Positions 1-8,637 are shown, counted from the stretch's first letter. The stretch is 64,000 nt of DNA from an uncultured Ferrimonas sp. (GCF_947489035.1 NZ_CANLCI010000017.1:1-64000); one strand, 5' to 3'. Numbers and translations: made by a program. The notes: generated by a model from the letters alone, not told the origin.

Positions 1-92
1 GTCCCTTGCCCGCCGCCGGGCGGTCCCGGCAATGACCTTTATGCCGCAGCTCGTCATGCACAATAAGTTCAACAGCTCATTGGTGCACAGCC
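1..92. mobile_element. Right-hand end of a MITE-like element, cut by window edge
   Basis: These 92 bases match 13160-13251 without gaps, with 6 mismatches by my count. The match stops exactly at the outer end of the terminal inverted repeat (inner to outer on this strand: CAACAGCTCATTGGTGCACAGCC spans 70-92). The start of the element lies outside the window. If it made a 9-bp duplication like the copy at 12728-13251, the duplicate here would be the nine bases 93-101 (TTTTTTGGG), which should recur on the unseen left flank. No transposase is visible. Confidence 0.8.
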
Positions 93-236
93 TTTTTTGG
101 GGGCCAATTTTCCAACTTCGGTGGCCGCTAATCGGCGCCACTGCGGCGGCATGCGCTCGTCCCTATCCGGTAAACATTTCATCATCATGGCTGCCTTCCC
201 CTGTTTTTCGACCGCATCAGCGCATTGACACCGCGC

Positions 237-253
237 TGCACAGCAATTGTGCA
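237..253. promoter_or_regulatory. Candidate NtrC (GlnG) enhancer site upstream of glnK
   Basis: TGCACAGCAATTGTGCA is a dyad of two 6-base arms around a 5-base centre, the spacing of the NtrC consensus TGCAC-N7-GTGCA. It lies about 100 bases upstream of the candidate sigma-54 promoter, a normal enhancer distance. A further half site (TGGTGCA) is near 271-277. glnK-amtB operons are classic NtrC targets. Inferred from motif and position. Confidence 0.5.
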
Positions 254-337
254 GAACGGCGGTTCAACATGGTGCAAGTCATTGCTTTGGCTCCTCACCA
301 AAACAATCAAGCTATTGATAAATAGTAACTTTTAATA

Positions 338-353
338 TTGGCACAACAGTTGT
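338..353 (+). promoter_or_regulatory. Candidate sigma-54 promoter of glnK-amtB
   Basis: TTGGCACAACAGTTGT resembles the RpoN consensus TTGGCACG-N4-TTGC. The -24 GG element is perfect, and the -12 element reads TTGT instead of TTGC. It ends 38 bases before the glnK start codon. With the NtrC-like dyad upstream this is the expected nitrogen-limitation promoter. The imperfect -12 GC keeps confidence moderate. Confidence 0.5.
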
Positions 354-391
354 AACGCTCTTGGTCACACAGCATAGGGCGAGGAAACACA

Positions 392-730
392 ATGAAACTG
401 GTTAGTGCAATCATCAAACCCTTCAAGCTCGACGACGTACGCGAAGCGATCGCCGAGTTAGGGGTAGAAGGGTTAACCGTCACCGAGGTGAAAGGCTTTG
501 GTCGCCAAAAAGGGCATACCGAGCTGTATCGCGGCGCCGAGTATCAGGTGGATTTTTTGCCCAAGGTCAAACTGGAGATCGCCACCTCGAGCAACAAGGT
601 GGAACGACTGATTGAGGTGATCAGCGCCGCCGCTGGCACCGGCAAAATTGGCGATGGCAAAATTTTTGTTATCGATCTGGAACAGGCGGTGCGCATTCGT
701 ACCGGCGAACTCGACGCCGAAGCCATTTAA
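392..730 (+). CDS. glnK: Nitrogen regulatory protein P-II (GlnK type)
   Basis: A 112-residue P-II signal protein, the usual family length. It senses 2-oxoglutarate, ATP/ADP and, through uridylylation, glutamine, and the GlnK form blocks the AmtB ammonium channel. The T-loop with the uridylylation tyrosine is intact: Y51 in RGAEYQVDF. The C-terminal signature GKIGDGKIFV is present. The start is preceded by a GAGGAAA ribosome site. amtB follows 13 bases downstream, which favours GlnK over GlnB. Expression is probably driven by the sigma-54/NtrC-like region upstream, so induction under nitrogen limitation is expected. Confidence 0.95.
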   Translation: MKLVSAIIKPFKLDDVREAIAELGVEGLTVTEVKGFGRQKGHTELYRGAEYQVDFLPKVKLEIATSSNKVERLIEVISAAAGTGKIGDGKIFVIDLEQAVRIRTGELDAEAI

Positions 731-743
731 GGAGACCTACGCC

Positions 744-1994
744 ATGGAAGCAACCACCGAGTTAACCAGCACCGTTACCGAACTGCGCTTTGCGCTAGAT
801 ACCTTCTATTTCCTTATCTCTGGGGCGCTGGTGATGTGGATGGCCGCAGGCTTTGCCATGTTAGAAGCGGGGCTGGTGCGTTCCAAAAACACCACCGAGA
901 TCCTCACCAAAAACATGGCGCTGTACGCCATCGCCTGCGCCATGTTTTTGCTGGTGGGCTACCACATCATGTACATCGACAACGCCGAGGGGGGCTGGCT
1001 GCCCAGTTTTGGCGGCTTAATTGGCACCCAAGCCGACGGAGCCGATCACGCTCTGGAAGCGGACTTCTTTTTTCAAATGGTGTTTGTTGCAACAGCCATG
1101 TCTATCGTCTCCGGCGCGGTTGCCGAGCGGATGAAGCTTTGGGCATTTCTGGCGTTTGCGGTCGTGTTGACCGGCTTTATCTATCCGATTGAGGGGTATT
1201 GGACCTGGGGGGGTGGCTTTGTCTCTAGCACCATCGGATTGGTGGACTTTGCCGGCTCTGGCATTGTGCACATGGCTGGCGCCGCGGCGGCAATCGCTGG
1301 AGTGCTTCTTTTAGGAGCCCGTAAAGGGAAATACAACGCCGATGGCAGCGTGAATCCCATTCCGGGCTCAAACCTGCCACTGGCCACTTTAGGCACCTTC
1401 ATCTTATGGATGGGCTGGTTTGGCTTTAATGGTGGCTCGCAGCTGTTGCTGTCGGACGCCGAGAATGCCACCGCAGTGGCCAAAATTTTCGTTAATACCA
1501 ACTCCGCCGCCGCCTTTGGCGCCATTGCTGCGCTGCTGCTGTGCAAGTTGATCTGGTCAAAGGCGGATCTGACCATGATCTTAAATGGTGCCTTGGCCGG
1601 CTTGGTGGCCATCACCGCCGATCCCTTATCACCGTCGTTACCGATGGCCGCAGTCATTGGCAGTTTATCCGGCGGCTTGGTGGTGTTCTCCATCGTGGCA
1701 ATGGATAAGATCAAACTGGACGATCCGGTCGGCGCCATCTCGGTGCACGGCGTATGCGGCTTATTTGGCTTGATGGTGGTGCCGTTCTCGAATGCCGACG
1801 CCACCTTTGGCGGGCAGTTACTCGGCGCTGCGGTGATCTTTGCTTGGGTCTTTAGCACCAGCTTACTGCTGTGGACGGTGCTGAAGTACACCATTGGCAT
1901 TCGCGTCAGCGAAGAGCAAGAGTACAACGGCATGGATGCCTCGGATTGTGGCATCGACGCTTACCCAGAGTTTGTTACGGTGAAAAGCCAGTAA
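744..1994 (+). CDS. amtB: Ammonium channel AmtB
   Basis: A 416-residue inner-membrane channel protein of the Amt/Rh family, with about eleven hydrophobic segments. The twin pore histidines are visible in GSGIVHMAG and ISVHGVCG. The open frame runs upstream into glnK, but the ATG at 744 has a good AAGGAG site (729-734) and gives a protein starting METTELT-like just before the first helix, so I chose it. It lacks the long cleaved signal peptide of E. coli AmtB. It conducts ammonium and is gated by the GlnK trimer encoded just upstream. A strong terminator follows. Confidence 0.95.
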   Translation: MEATTELTSTVTELRFALDTFYFLISGALVMWMAAGFAMLEAGLVRSKNTTEILTKNMALYAIACAMFLLVGYHIMYIDNAEGGWLPSFGGLIGTQADGADHALEADFFFQMVFVATAMSIVSGAVAERMKLWAFLAFAVVLTGFIYPIEGYWTWGGGFVSSTIGLVDFAGSGIVHMAGAAAAIAGVLLLGARKGKYNADGSVNPIPGSNLPLATLGTFILWMGWFGFNGGSQLLLSDAENATAVAKIFVNTNSAAAFGAIAALLLCKLIWSKADLTMILNGALAGLVAITADPLSPSLPMAAVIGSLSGGLVVFSIVAMDKIKLDDPVGAISVHGVCGLFGLMVVPFSNADATFGGQLLGAAVIFAWVFSTSLLLWTVLKYTIGIRVSEEQEYNGMDASDCGIDAYPEFVTVKSQ

Positions 1995-2018
1995 CCGTTC
2001 GCGCCTCAATTCAGGCAC

Positions 2019-2049
2019 AAAAAAACCGGCGCAGTGCGCCGGTTTTTTT
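2019..2049. terminator. Bidirectional terminator between amtB and mdh
   Basis: ACCGGCGC-AGT-GCGCCGGT stem flanked by an A-run on the left and a T-run on the right, so it can end transcripts from both convergent genes amtB and mdh. Confidence 0.9.
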
Positions 2050-2066
2050 CGCTCAGAAGCCGGTGC

Positions 2067-3002
2067 TTATTTCACAAACTCTTCGCCGATCTGGATATCG
2101 CCTTTCAGGGTATCCAGCATGCCATCCAGTGCCGCTTGCTCAAAGGCACTGATCTCGCCGTATGGCAAGATGGCTTTGACGCCTTCGGTGCCCAGCTCAA
2201 CCGGCTGTGCGAAGAAACGAGCGTGCTCGCCAGCGCCTTCAACGTAAGCGCACTCCACCACCCCTTGCTCGCCCTGCAGACCACGAACAACAGACAGACC
2301 AAAGCGACACGCCGCTTGAGCCATCGACAACGTCGCAGAGCCGCCACCGGCTTTGGCTTCCACCACTTCGGTACCGGCATTTTGAATGCGGTGGGTCAGG
2401 CTGGCGATCTCATCATCGCTAAACTCAACGCCCTCAATCTGCGACAGCAGTGGCAAGATGGTCACGCCACTGTGGCCACCAATCACGTTCAGCTTCACGT
2501 CAGCCACGTTCAGGCCCTTCGCTTCCGCGATAAAGGTCTCGCTGCGGATCACGTCAAGGGTAGTCACCCCAAACAGCTTGTTCTTGTCGTAGACGCCAGC
2601 GTTTTTCAGCACTTCAGCGGCAATGGCAACGGTGGTGTTCACTGGGTTAGTGATGATGCCGATGCAAGCCGTTGGCGCCACTTCCGCTACTTTGCTGGTT
2701 AAGTTGCGAATGATGCCGGCGTTGATGTTGAACAGATCGGAACGATCCATGCCTGGCTTGCGCGCAACGCCCGCAGAGATCAGCACTAGATCGGCGCCTG
2801 CCAACGCCGGGGTTGGATCTTCACCGGCAAACCCCGTGGCTTCCACTGCGGTAGGGATGTGGCTGATATCTTTGGCCACACCTGGGGTTACTGGGGCAAT
2901 GTCATACAATGCCAACTTGCTGCCAGCTGGCAGGTTTAGTTTCAATAACAAGGCCAGTGCTTGACCAATCCCACCTGCGGCGCCCAATACTGCAACTTTC
3001 AT
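2067..3002 (-). CDS. mdh: Malate dehydrogenase
   Basis: A 311-residue NAD-dependent malate dehydrogenase that interconverts malate and oxaloacetate in the TCA cycle (E. coli enzyme: 312 residues). The Rossmann loop GAAGGIG is at residues 7-13. The substrate arginine loop [10 protein letters not shown] and the catalytic histidine motif [12 protein letters not shown] (around residue 177) are intact. It is monocistronic, convergent with amtB through a shared terminator and divergent from argR, the arrangement seen in Shewanella and Vibrio. A CRP-like site lies 24-45 bases upstream of the start codon. Confidence 0.97.
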   Translation of the reverse strand: MKVAVLGAAGGIGQALALLLKLNLPAGSKLALYDIAPVTPGVAKDISHIPTAVEATGFAGEDPTPALAGADLVLISAGVARKPGMDRSDLFNINAGIIRNLTSKVAEVAPTACIGIITNPVNTTVAIAAEVLKNAGVYDKNKLFGVTTLDVIRSETFIAEAKGLNVADVKLNVIGGHSGVTILPLLSQIEGVEFSDDEIASLTHRIQNAGTEVVEAKAGGGSATLSMAQAACRFGLSVVRGLQGEQGVVECAYVEGAGEHARFFAQPVELGTEGVKAILPYGEISAFEQAALDGMLDTLKGDIQIGEEFVK

Positions 3003-3025
3003 CGTCGTCTCCGTATATCCATGGA

Positions 3026-3047
3026 AAATGTGATAATGATCACCTAT
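3026..3047. promoter_or_regulatory. Candidate CRP (or CRP/FNR-family) site upstream of mdh
   Basis: AAATGTGATAATGATCACCTAT fits TGTGA-N6-TCACA with one mismatch in the right arm (TCACC). It could serve mdh or argR, which diverge from this gap. The same core, GTGAT-AATG-ATCAC, also resembles an FNR/EtrA site. Sequence match only. Confidence 0.5.
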
Positions 3048-3142
3048 CTGTGGCGCCCACCATACCCAAAGGCACTGTTATTGGCAATGACCGCCATCAA
3101 TACCGCCAGCCTTGCTCTACGTACAATAATCACGCCACACCG

Positions 3143-3181
3143 GTTGAATTCTTATGCTTTTTATTTGAATCAGACTTGCAA
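3143..3181. promoter_or_regulatory. Candidate tandem ARG boxes (ArgR autoregulation)
   Basis: Two boxes with the TGAAT left arm start at 3143 and 3164. That is exactly 21 bases apart, the canonical layout of two 18-bp ARG boxes with a 3-bp spacer. The first (TGAATTCTTATGCT) fits the palindrome well; the second keeps only its left arm well. They lie 58-96 bases before argR, which is normally self-repressed. Confidence 0.5.
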
Positions 3182-3238
3182 AATAAGCACTGTTTATGCA
3201 CCCTAAGCGCCAATCGAATAAGCAATGAAGCGCAGGTT

Positions 3239-3709
3239 ATGAAAACAGGCAACCAACAAGACGAGCTGATCCGGGTATTCAAGTTAATCTTGAAAGAGGA
3301 ACGCTTTGGCTCCCAAGGTGAGATTGTTACCGCTTTGCAGGCAGCTGGGTTTGCCAACATTAACCAGTCGAAAGTGTCGCGGATGCTGAGCAAGTTCGGC
3401 GCGGTGCGTACCCGCAACGCCAAGCAAGAGATGGTCTACTGCCTGCCGGCAGAGCTAGGCGTACCAACCGCTAACGCGCAATTGCGTAATCTGGTGCTGG
3501 ATGTGGATCATAACGGCAGCATGATTGTGGTGCATGCCAGCCCCGGTGCCGCGCAACTGATCGCCCGCCTGCTTGATTCCATGGGTAAAGCCGAAGGGAT
3601 CCTGGGCACCATTGCTGGCGACGACACCATCTTTATTGCGCCGGCAGACATCACTCAGCTGGAATCCACCATGCTGATGATCAAAGAGCTGTTCAACTAC
3701 GTTGATTGA
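3239..3709 (+). CDS. argR: Arginine repressor ArgR
   Basis: A 156-residue arginine-dependent hexameric repressor, the usual length. The N-terminal winged helix contains [17 protein letters not shown], the DNA-recognition stretch. The C-terminal oligomerisation and arginine-binding part contains [13 protein letters not shown], whose GDD aspartates bind arginine. The open frame extends far upstream, but ATG 3239 gives the family N-terminus and lies after the ARG boxes. It is divergent from mdh and ends before a bidirectional terminator shared with the peroxidase gene. It should control arginine biosynthesis and its own gene. Confidence 0.96.
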   Translation: MKTGNQQDELIRVFKLILKEERFGSQGEIVTALQAAGFANINQSKVSRMLSKFGAVRTRNAKQEMVYCLPAELGVPTANAQLRNLVLDVDHNGSMIVVHASPGAAQLIARLLDSMGKAEGILGTIAGDDTIFIAPADITQLESTMLMIKELFNYVD

Positions 3710-3768
3710 CGCCAACCGCGCATCGGCTTAGCGGCTTTGCCTCGACCAATGTCTAATGCCGCCAACAC

Positions 3769-3800
3769 AAAAACGCCTGACGTAAGTCAGGCGTTTTTTG
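3769..3800. terminator. Bidirectional terminator between argR and the DyP gene
   Basis: A-run, then GCCTGAC-GTAA-GTCAGGC stem, then GTTTTTT. It sits between convergent genes and can serve both. Confidence 0.9.
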
Positions 3801-3821
3801 GTTTTAGCACCGCGCAGTTGC

Positions 3822-4745
3822 TTAACGTGGCAGGTTCGCCGCCAGATCGAAGAAATCCAACGACGGCGCAAAGAACGAGGCACCGGTGACCGCTTGGGTG
3901 TAGTTCAGCAGATGGTCATGATGGCCATGGCCATCGCCGTGCACCATCGATTTCAGCATCTGTTCAAAGTGCACCGGCGTGGCACAGCAACTAATGAAGA
4001 ACAGCCCCTGCTCTTTCATGTCGCCATAAGGCATGCTTTGACGCAGGATCTCCATCGACTTGCCGTTGGCGTCTTTTAAGTTGGTGCGCTTCACGTGGGC
4101 GAAAGCTGGCTTGGCCGCAGAGGGGTATTCAACGTTCTCGGTTTTGGTGCGACCAATGGTGTCTTCTTGAGTCTTTAACGACTGCTGCTGCCACAGCCCC
4201 ATGTTATGCACGTAACGCTGGGTGTGGATGTAGCTGCCACCGGCAAACTCGCCTTCCCCAACCAGCGCCACTTCGCGGCGGTGGCTGCCAACAGGGTTTT
4301 CAGTGCCATCCACAAAACCGGTCAGATCGCGGTTATCCAAGTAGCGGAAGCTGCGTACCTCTTCCACCAGTTCCGCCAGCCCCGTTAAGCGGCGACACAC
4401 CTCTTGCGCCGCCACGTGGTTGAAATCAACCCGGTCACTGCGCAAATGGATAAACAGATCCACCGGTTGGCTTGGGGCGTGACGATCGTCCGCCGAGAAT
4501 TGAGGAAATGGGCTGAGCTGTGCTGGCCGTGATTGTGGGTACAAGTTGTCCCAGTAGTTCGCGCCAATGCCAACAAAACCATTAAAGGCGCAATCGGCAT
4601 TGCGATCCGCCGATTGCTGCATCCAAGAGGCAAGCCCAGCTAATACGCTCGGCAGGGCGGCTTCGGCCCCGTCATGGGCATTAAACATCATATACAGTCC
4701 GTGCAGGTTTCCCTCGGCACAGATCCCACCTTGCTCTCTTGGCAT
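3822..4745 (-). CDS. DyP-type heme peroxidase (YfeX-like)
   Basis: A 307-residue dye-decolorising peroxidase close in layout to E. coli YfeX (299 residues). The family motif GFVDGTEN is at 143-150 with the distal aspartate D146. The likely proximal heme ligand is H217 in AFAHVKR and the distal arginine is R235 in LRQSMPYG. No Tat or Sec signal is seen, so it is probably cytoplasmic. A His-rich patch HGDGHGHHDH lies near the C-terminus. It lies 89 bases downstream of fbpC on the same strand, so it may be read with the iron importer. The physiological substrate is unknown. Confidence 0.9.
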   Translation of the reverse strand: MPREQGGICAEGNLHGLYMMFNAHDGAEAALPSVLAGLASWMQQSADRNADCAFNGFVGIGANYWDNLYPQSRPAQLSPFPQFSADDRHAPSQPVDLFIHLRSDRVDFNHVAAQEVCRRLTGLAELVEEVRSFRYLDNRDLTGFVDGTENPVGSHRREVALVGEGEFAGGSYIHTQRYVHNMGLWQQQSLKTQEDTIGRTKTENVEYPSAAKPAFAHVKRTNLKDANGKSMEILRQSMPYGDMKEQGLFFISCCATPVHFEQMLKSMVHGDGHGHHDHLLNYTQAVTGASFFAPSLDFFDLAANLPR

Positions 4746-4834
4746 CGCTTTGTCCTCTGAATAAAGTCACTCGGCGCTAGTGTGCGCACCGAAAAGGCAT
4801 CAAGCAAGGGCGATAAAGCTAAAACGCTGATTGA

Positions 4835-5863
4835 TCACAGCAAAACGAGTGAATGCGGTAACGCAGCTACCGCAACCCTAGCCCCTTGCGCCAGATCCAG
4901 CAGTTCCGAGCGGATCGCCAAGCGAATCGGGCCAACGTCGACTTGGTAATCACAGTAGGTGCCCGCAAAGCGGCGGGCGGTGATCACGCCGCTGCCATCA
5001 TCCGCGGCAGCTAAGGTAATTTGTTGTGGTCGCAGCAGCAATTGCGCCCGATGCGAGGGCGGATAACTGAGCGGGCTGGCGCTCTTAATGGTGCCCAGTG
5101 GCGTTTCAACCGCATCAACCGCGCTGACGACCGCATCCAGATAGTTGCCGCCCCCTAAGAAGTCCGCCACAAAGCGGCTGGCCGGCTGCCGATACAGCTG
5201 TTCGGCCTGCCCTTGCTGCACCACTTTGCCGTCTTGCAACAGCGCCAGTCGATCAGCGAAGGCGAAAGCTTCCTCTTTGGCGTGGGTAACGAAGATGGCG
5301 CTGACCTGTTGCGATCGCAAGATCTGCCGAATTTCCGCCATCATCTCGCCACGCACCTGCGAATCGATGTTGGAGAAGGGCTCATCTAACAACAGCAGCT
5401 GCGGCCGATAGGCCAGAGCTCGCGCAATGGCTACCCGTTGCTGCTGGCCACCAGACAGCTGGTGAATGTAACGATCCCCTAAGCCATCGAGCCGCACCAA
5501 CAACAGCATCTCGTCAATCCGTGCCATTCGCTCAGCCTTGCTCAGGCTGCCCAAGCCAAAACCGATGTTGTCGGCCACGCTCAGGTGCGGAAACAGCGCG
5601 TAGTCTTGAAAAATCACCCCGACCCCGCGCTGCTCTGGCGGCAATGAAAGCCCCTGGCCATGCAAGCTGCGCCCTTGCAGGCTGATCTCGCCCCCAACCT
5701 GTTGCTGCAACCCCGCAATGGCGCGCAGCAAGGTGGTTTTACCGCAGCCACTGGGGCCCAGCAGCGCCAGAATTTCATTGCGCTCTACCGCTAAGTCAAT
5801 GCCGCTAAGCACCGCTTTGTCGTGGTAGTGACAGGTCAGTTGATTTACTTCTAAGGTGGCCAT
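4835..5863 (-). CDS. fbpC: Ferric iron ABC transporter ATP-binding protein
   Basis: A 342-residue ABC ATPase of the FbpC/AfuC type. Walker A GPSGCGKT is at 36-43, followed by the signature LSGGQQQRVAIARA, Walker B LLLLDEPFSNID and the switch histidine in FVTHAKEEA. A C-terminal regulatory (TOBE-like) part follows. The frame is open 12 codons further upstream, but ATG 5863 overlaps the fbpB stop by one base (TGATG), so translational coupling makes it the likely start. It powers uptake through FbpB of iron delivered by FbpA. Confidence 0.93.
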   Translation of the reverse strand: MATLEVNQLTCHYHDKAVLSGIDLAVERNEILALLGPSGCGKTTLLRAIAGLQQQVGGEISLQGRSLHGQGLSLPPEQRGVGVIFQDYALFPHLSVADNIGFGLGSLSKAERMARIDEMLLLVRLDGLGDRYIHQLSGGQQQRVAIARALAYRPQLLLLDEPFSNIDSQVRGEMMAEIRQILRSQQVSAIFVTHAKEEAFAFADRLALLQDGKVVQQGQAEQLYRQPASRFVADFLGGGNYLDAVVSAVDAVETPLGTIKSASPLSYPPSHRAQLLLRPQQITLAAADDGSGVITARRFAGTYCDYQVDVGPIRLAIRSELLDLAQGARVAVAALPHSLVLL

Positions 5864-7485
5864 CAGTGGGTTTGTTCCAAACTTCGATTCAGCAACCAAA
5901 CCGGCAGCAAGCCGGCAATCACGATCACCAGCGCCGGTAAGGCGCCCAGTTCCAGCGCCTCGTCAGAGACAAACTGGTAAACGTAGGTCGCTAAGGTTTC
6001 AAAACCGATGGGTTTCAGCAGCAGCGCCGCCGGCAACTCTTTCATCGATTCCATAAAGACGATCACCGCTGCGGTCAGCAAACCACGACGCAGCAACGGC
6101 AAGTGCACCCGCTTCAAGGTGGCGCCAGGGCCACAGCCCATGGTAGCAGCCGCCATGTCCAACGACGGGTTAATGCGTTTGTAAGACGCCTCTACGCTGC
6201 CCAGCGCCACCGCCAAAAAGCGCACCGTATAACCAAACAACAGCGCCACCATCGAGCCCGATAACACCAAGCCAGGTAAGGGTTGCGCCAGCCACTGCGC
6301 CACATCATTGATGCGGTAATCCAACCACGTCAGCGGGATCAACACACCGATGGCCAACACCGTGCCCGGCAGCGCATACCCAAAGCCCGCCAGCTGCGCA
6401 GGCCATTGTGCGACCTCAAGCCGTGCCAAAAATTGCAGCAACAACGCCACGGTGATGGTGAGCACCGCCACCGACGCCGCCACAAACAAACTGTTGCTGC
6501 TAAACTGCCAAAACTTATCCAGCTGCGCCCAATCCAGATAGGCGATGGCGTAATCCAGCAAAATGGCGGCGGGCACCGCAAAAGACAACGACAGCAGCAA
6601 CACGCAGTAACCACAGGCCAGCCAACCGCGCCAGCCTCGTAAACGATAGGGGTCAAACCGTTGGTTGCTGTCGCCCCGCTGAAACAGCTTCTGCTGGGCT
6701 CGGCCTCGGCGTTCTAGGCCAATCAACAGCAGCACCCCCAGCAGCATCAAACAGGATAAGCGGGCGGCGGCACTGAGGCTACCGTAGTCCAACCAGACGT
6801 CGTATACCGCGGTGGTTAGGGTGTTCACCGCGAAGTAATTCACGGTGGCAAAATCCGCCATGGTTTCCATCGCCACCAAGGCGATCCCCACCACAATGGC
6901 TGGCCGTGCCAGCGGCAAACTGATCCGCACGAAGCTTTGCCACGGGCTGCACCCCAGAGTGCGGCTGGCCTGCATCAGGTTACCGGCTTGCTCTAGAAAC
7001 GCGGTGCGCGCCAGCATAAAGACATAGGGAAACAACACCAACGCCAGCATCAGCGCCGCGCCGCCTAAACTGCGTACTTCAGGGAAGTAGTAATCGCTGG
7101 GACTGCTCCAGCCAAAGACGTGGCGCAATGCCCGTTGCACCGGTCCAGCGTAATCCAACAAATCGGTATACACATAGGCCACCAGATAAGCGGGCATCGC
7201 CAAGGGCAGCAACAACGCCCATTGCAATTGCCGTTGGCCGGGAAACTGACACATCGCCACCAGCCACGCGGCGGGCACCCCCAGCAACGCGCTGCCCAGC
7301 CCCACCAGCACCACCATCGCAACGGTGTTCGCGATGTAGTCCCCTAAAACGGAAGACGCCAGCTCGGTAAAAACCTCGCTGGCGGGGAGCAGCCCTTGCT
7401 GTAGCAGCGCCGCCACTGGCGCCAGCAACAACAAGGTGATGGCAATGCCGCTGGCGGGCCAGCGGCGACTGATCGGTTGCTTCAT
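5863..7485 (-). CDS. fbpB: Ferric iron ABC transporter permease
   Basis: A 540-residue inner-membrane permease with two fused halves of about six helices each, the FbpB/SfuB architecture. Each half carries an EAA-type coupling loop: ASRTLGCSPWQSFVRISLP and MAAATMGCGPGATLKRVHLP. Three bases separate it from fbpA upstream, and its stop overlaps the fbpC start, so the three genes form one tight operon. Confidence 0.94.
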   Translation of the reverse strand: MKQPISRRWPASGIAITLLLLAPVAALLQQGLLPASEVFTELASSVLGDYIANTVAMVVLVGLGSALLGVPAAWLVAMCQFPGQRQLQWALLLPLAMPAYLVAYVYTDLLDYAGPVQRALRHVFGWSSPSDYYFPEVRSLGGAALMLALVLFPYVFMLARTAFLEQAGNLMQASRTLGCSPWQSFVRISLPLARPAIVVGIALVAMETMADFATVNYFAVNTLTTAVYDVWLDYGSLSAAARLSCLMLLGVLLLIGLERRGRAQQKLFQRGDSNQRFDPYRLRGWRGWLACGYCVLLLSLSFAVPAAILLDYAIAYLDWAQLDKFWQFSSNSLFVAASVAVLTITVALLLQFLARLEVAQWPAQLAGFGYALPGTVLAIGVLIPLTWLDYRINDVAQWLAQPLPGLVLSGSMVALLFGYTVRFLAVALGSVEASYKRINPSLDMAAATMGCGPGATLKRVHLPLLRRGLLTAAVIVFMESMKELPAALLLKPIGFETLATYVYQFVSDEALELGALPALVIVIAGLLPVWLLNRSLEQTH

Positions 7486-7488
7486 CGC

Positions 7489-8487
7489 TTACAGATCAAA
7501 TTTAACCTGATCCAGCAACTTCACCGCGTCCTTGTGGTGTTCAGCCAGTTTGTATACTGGCAGGCTATCGGCTTTAAATTCGCCCCAGCTGGCAACCAGC
7601 GCCGATGGTTTCACCGCAGGGTTGACTGGGTATTCCATGTTGGCTTCCGCGTACATCTGCTGCGCCATTGGCCCAGACAGGAATTCCAGCAGTTTCACGG
7701 CGGCTTCTGGTTGCTTCGCATGCTTGGTTAACACCGCACCGGATACGTTAACGTGGGCACCGCGGTTCGCTTGGTTAGGGAAGTTGATTGCCACTTGATC
7801 CGCAAAAGGCTTCTGCTTGGGATCGCTCAGCATCTTGCCGAAGTAGTAGCTGTTGCCAATGGCGTAATCACACACCCCTTCGGCTACCGCTTTGATCTGA
7901 GCGCGATCGTTGCCCTGTGGCTTACGCGCTAAGTTGGCCTTCACCCCTTGCAACCAAGTGCGGGTGTCGGCTTCACCGTGGTGTGCGATCATCGACGACA
8001 CCAAGGCGATGTTGTAGGCGTTCTTACCAGAGCGCGTACAGATCTTGCCTTTGAACTGGGGCTGAGCCAGATCTTCATAGCTGAGAGCAGCCTCACCCAC
8101 CCGTGCTTTGGAGCTGTAGACGTTACGTACCCGTACGGTAAGCGCAAACCACTGGTTATCGGGATCGCGATATTGCGCTGGCAGGTTGCGATTCAATACG
8201 TCGCTTTCAACTGGCTGCACCAAATCCATCGCCACTAGGTTAGCCAAACGTGAGATGTCGGTTGTCAGCATCACGTCCGCTGGCGTCAACTTACCTTCGC
8301 GCTTTAGGCGTTCATCCAAGCCTTTTTTCGCAAACACCACTTCGGTGTTGATGCCGGTTTCAGCGGTGAATTTTTCCAACATTGGTTCAATCAAAAACGG
8401 CTGGCGGTAGGAATAGATGGTAACGGTAGGGGCGGCTTGGGCCACGGCAGTAACCATTAAGGCGGCTGCAGCTAGTAGACGACGCAT
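7489..8487 (-). CDS. fbpA: Periplasmic ferric iron-binding protein
   Basis: A 332-residue solute-binding protein. The start at 8487 gives a clean signal peptide with likely cleavage after AVAQA, before APTVTIYSYRQ; the longer open frame would bury it. A GGAG ribosome site precedes this ATG. The paired tyrosines that coordinate Fe(III) in FbpA/IdiA proteins are visible in GNSYYFGKM. It captures ferric iron in the periplasm for FbpBC. A Fur-like sequence lies just upstream, so repression by iron is plausible. Confidence 0.93.
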   Translation of the reverse strand: MRRLLAAAALMVTAVAQAAPTVTIYSYRQPFLIEPMLEKFTAETGINTEVVFAKKGLDERLKREGKLTPADVMLTTDISRLANLVAMDLVQPVESDVLNRNLPAQYRDPDNQWFALTVRVRNVYSSKARVGEAALSYEDLAQPQFKGKICTRSGKNAYNIALVSSMIAHHGEADTRTWLQGVKANLARKPQGNDRAQIKAVAEGVCDYAIGNSYYFGKMLSDPKQKPFADQVAINFPNQANRGAHVNVSGAVLTKHAKQPEAAVKLLEFLSGPMAQQMYAEANMEYPVNPAVKPSALVASWGEFKADSLPVYKLAEHHKDAVKLLDQVKFDL

Positions 8488-8501
8488 TGGAGCTCCAATA
8501 T

Positions 8502-8520
8502 GCAAATGGTAATAGTTCTT
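8502..8520. promoter_or_regulatory. Weak candidate Fur box upstream of fbpA
   Basis: GCAAATGGTAATAGTTCTT matches the 19-bp Fur consensus GATAATGATAATCATTATC at about 12 positions, best in the centre. It lies 15 bases from the fbpA start, inside the leader. Iron importers of this type are normally Fur-repressed, which raises plausibility, but the match alone is marginal. Confidence 0.35.
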
Positions 8521-8590
8521 CTTTAGAATAGTATCCACTTAATGCAGCAGCAACAAGCCGCTAATGGCTAAATTGTATGCGTGCGCGCAC

Positions 8591-8619
8591 AAAAACGGCA
8601 CCTTTCGGTGCCGTTGTTT
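8591..8619 (-). terminator. Terminator of etfBA
   Basis: On the minus strand: stem ACGGCACC-GAAA-GGTGCCGT followed by TTTTTGT. It lies 19 bases after the etfA stop. Confidence 0.85.
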
Positions 8620-8637
8620 GTCCAATGAATAAGACAG

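Noticed and set aside
32..325. 97-codon frame at the left edge
   Set aside because: It runs from the end of the repeat element through the glnK control region; no homology and no ribosome site.
648..743. Longer amtB frame starting inside glnK
   Set aside because: The sequence before 744 is glnK in another frame, and ATG 744 has a good ribosome site and the expected protein start.
2034..2702. 222-codon frame opposite mdh
   Set aside because: It lies antisense within a clear malate dehydrogenase gene, with a composition expected of a shadow frame.
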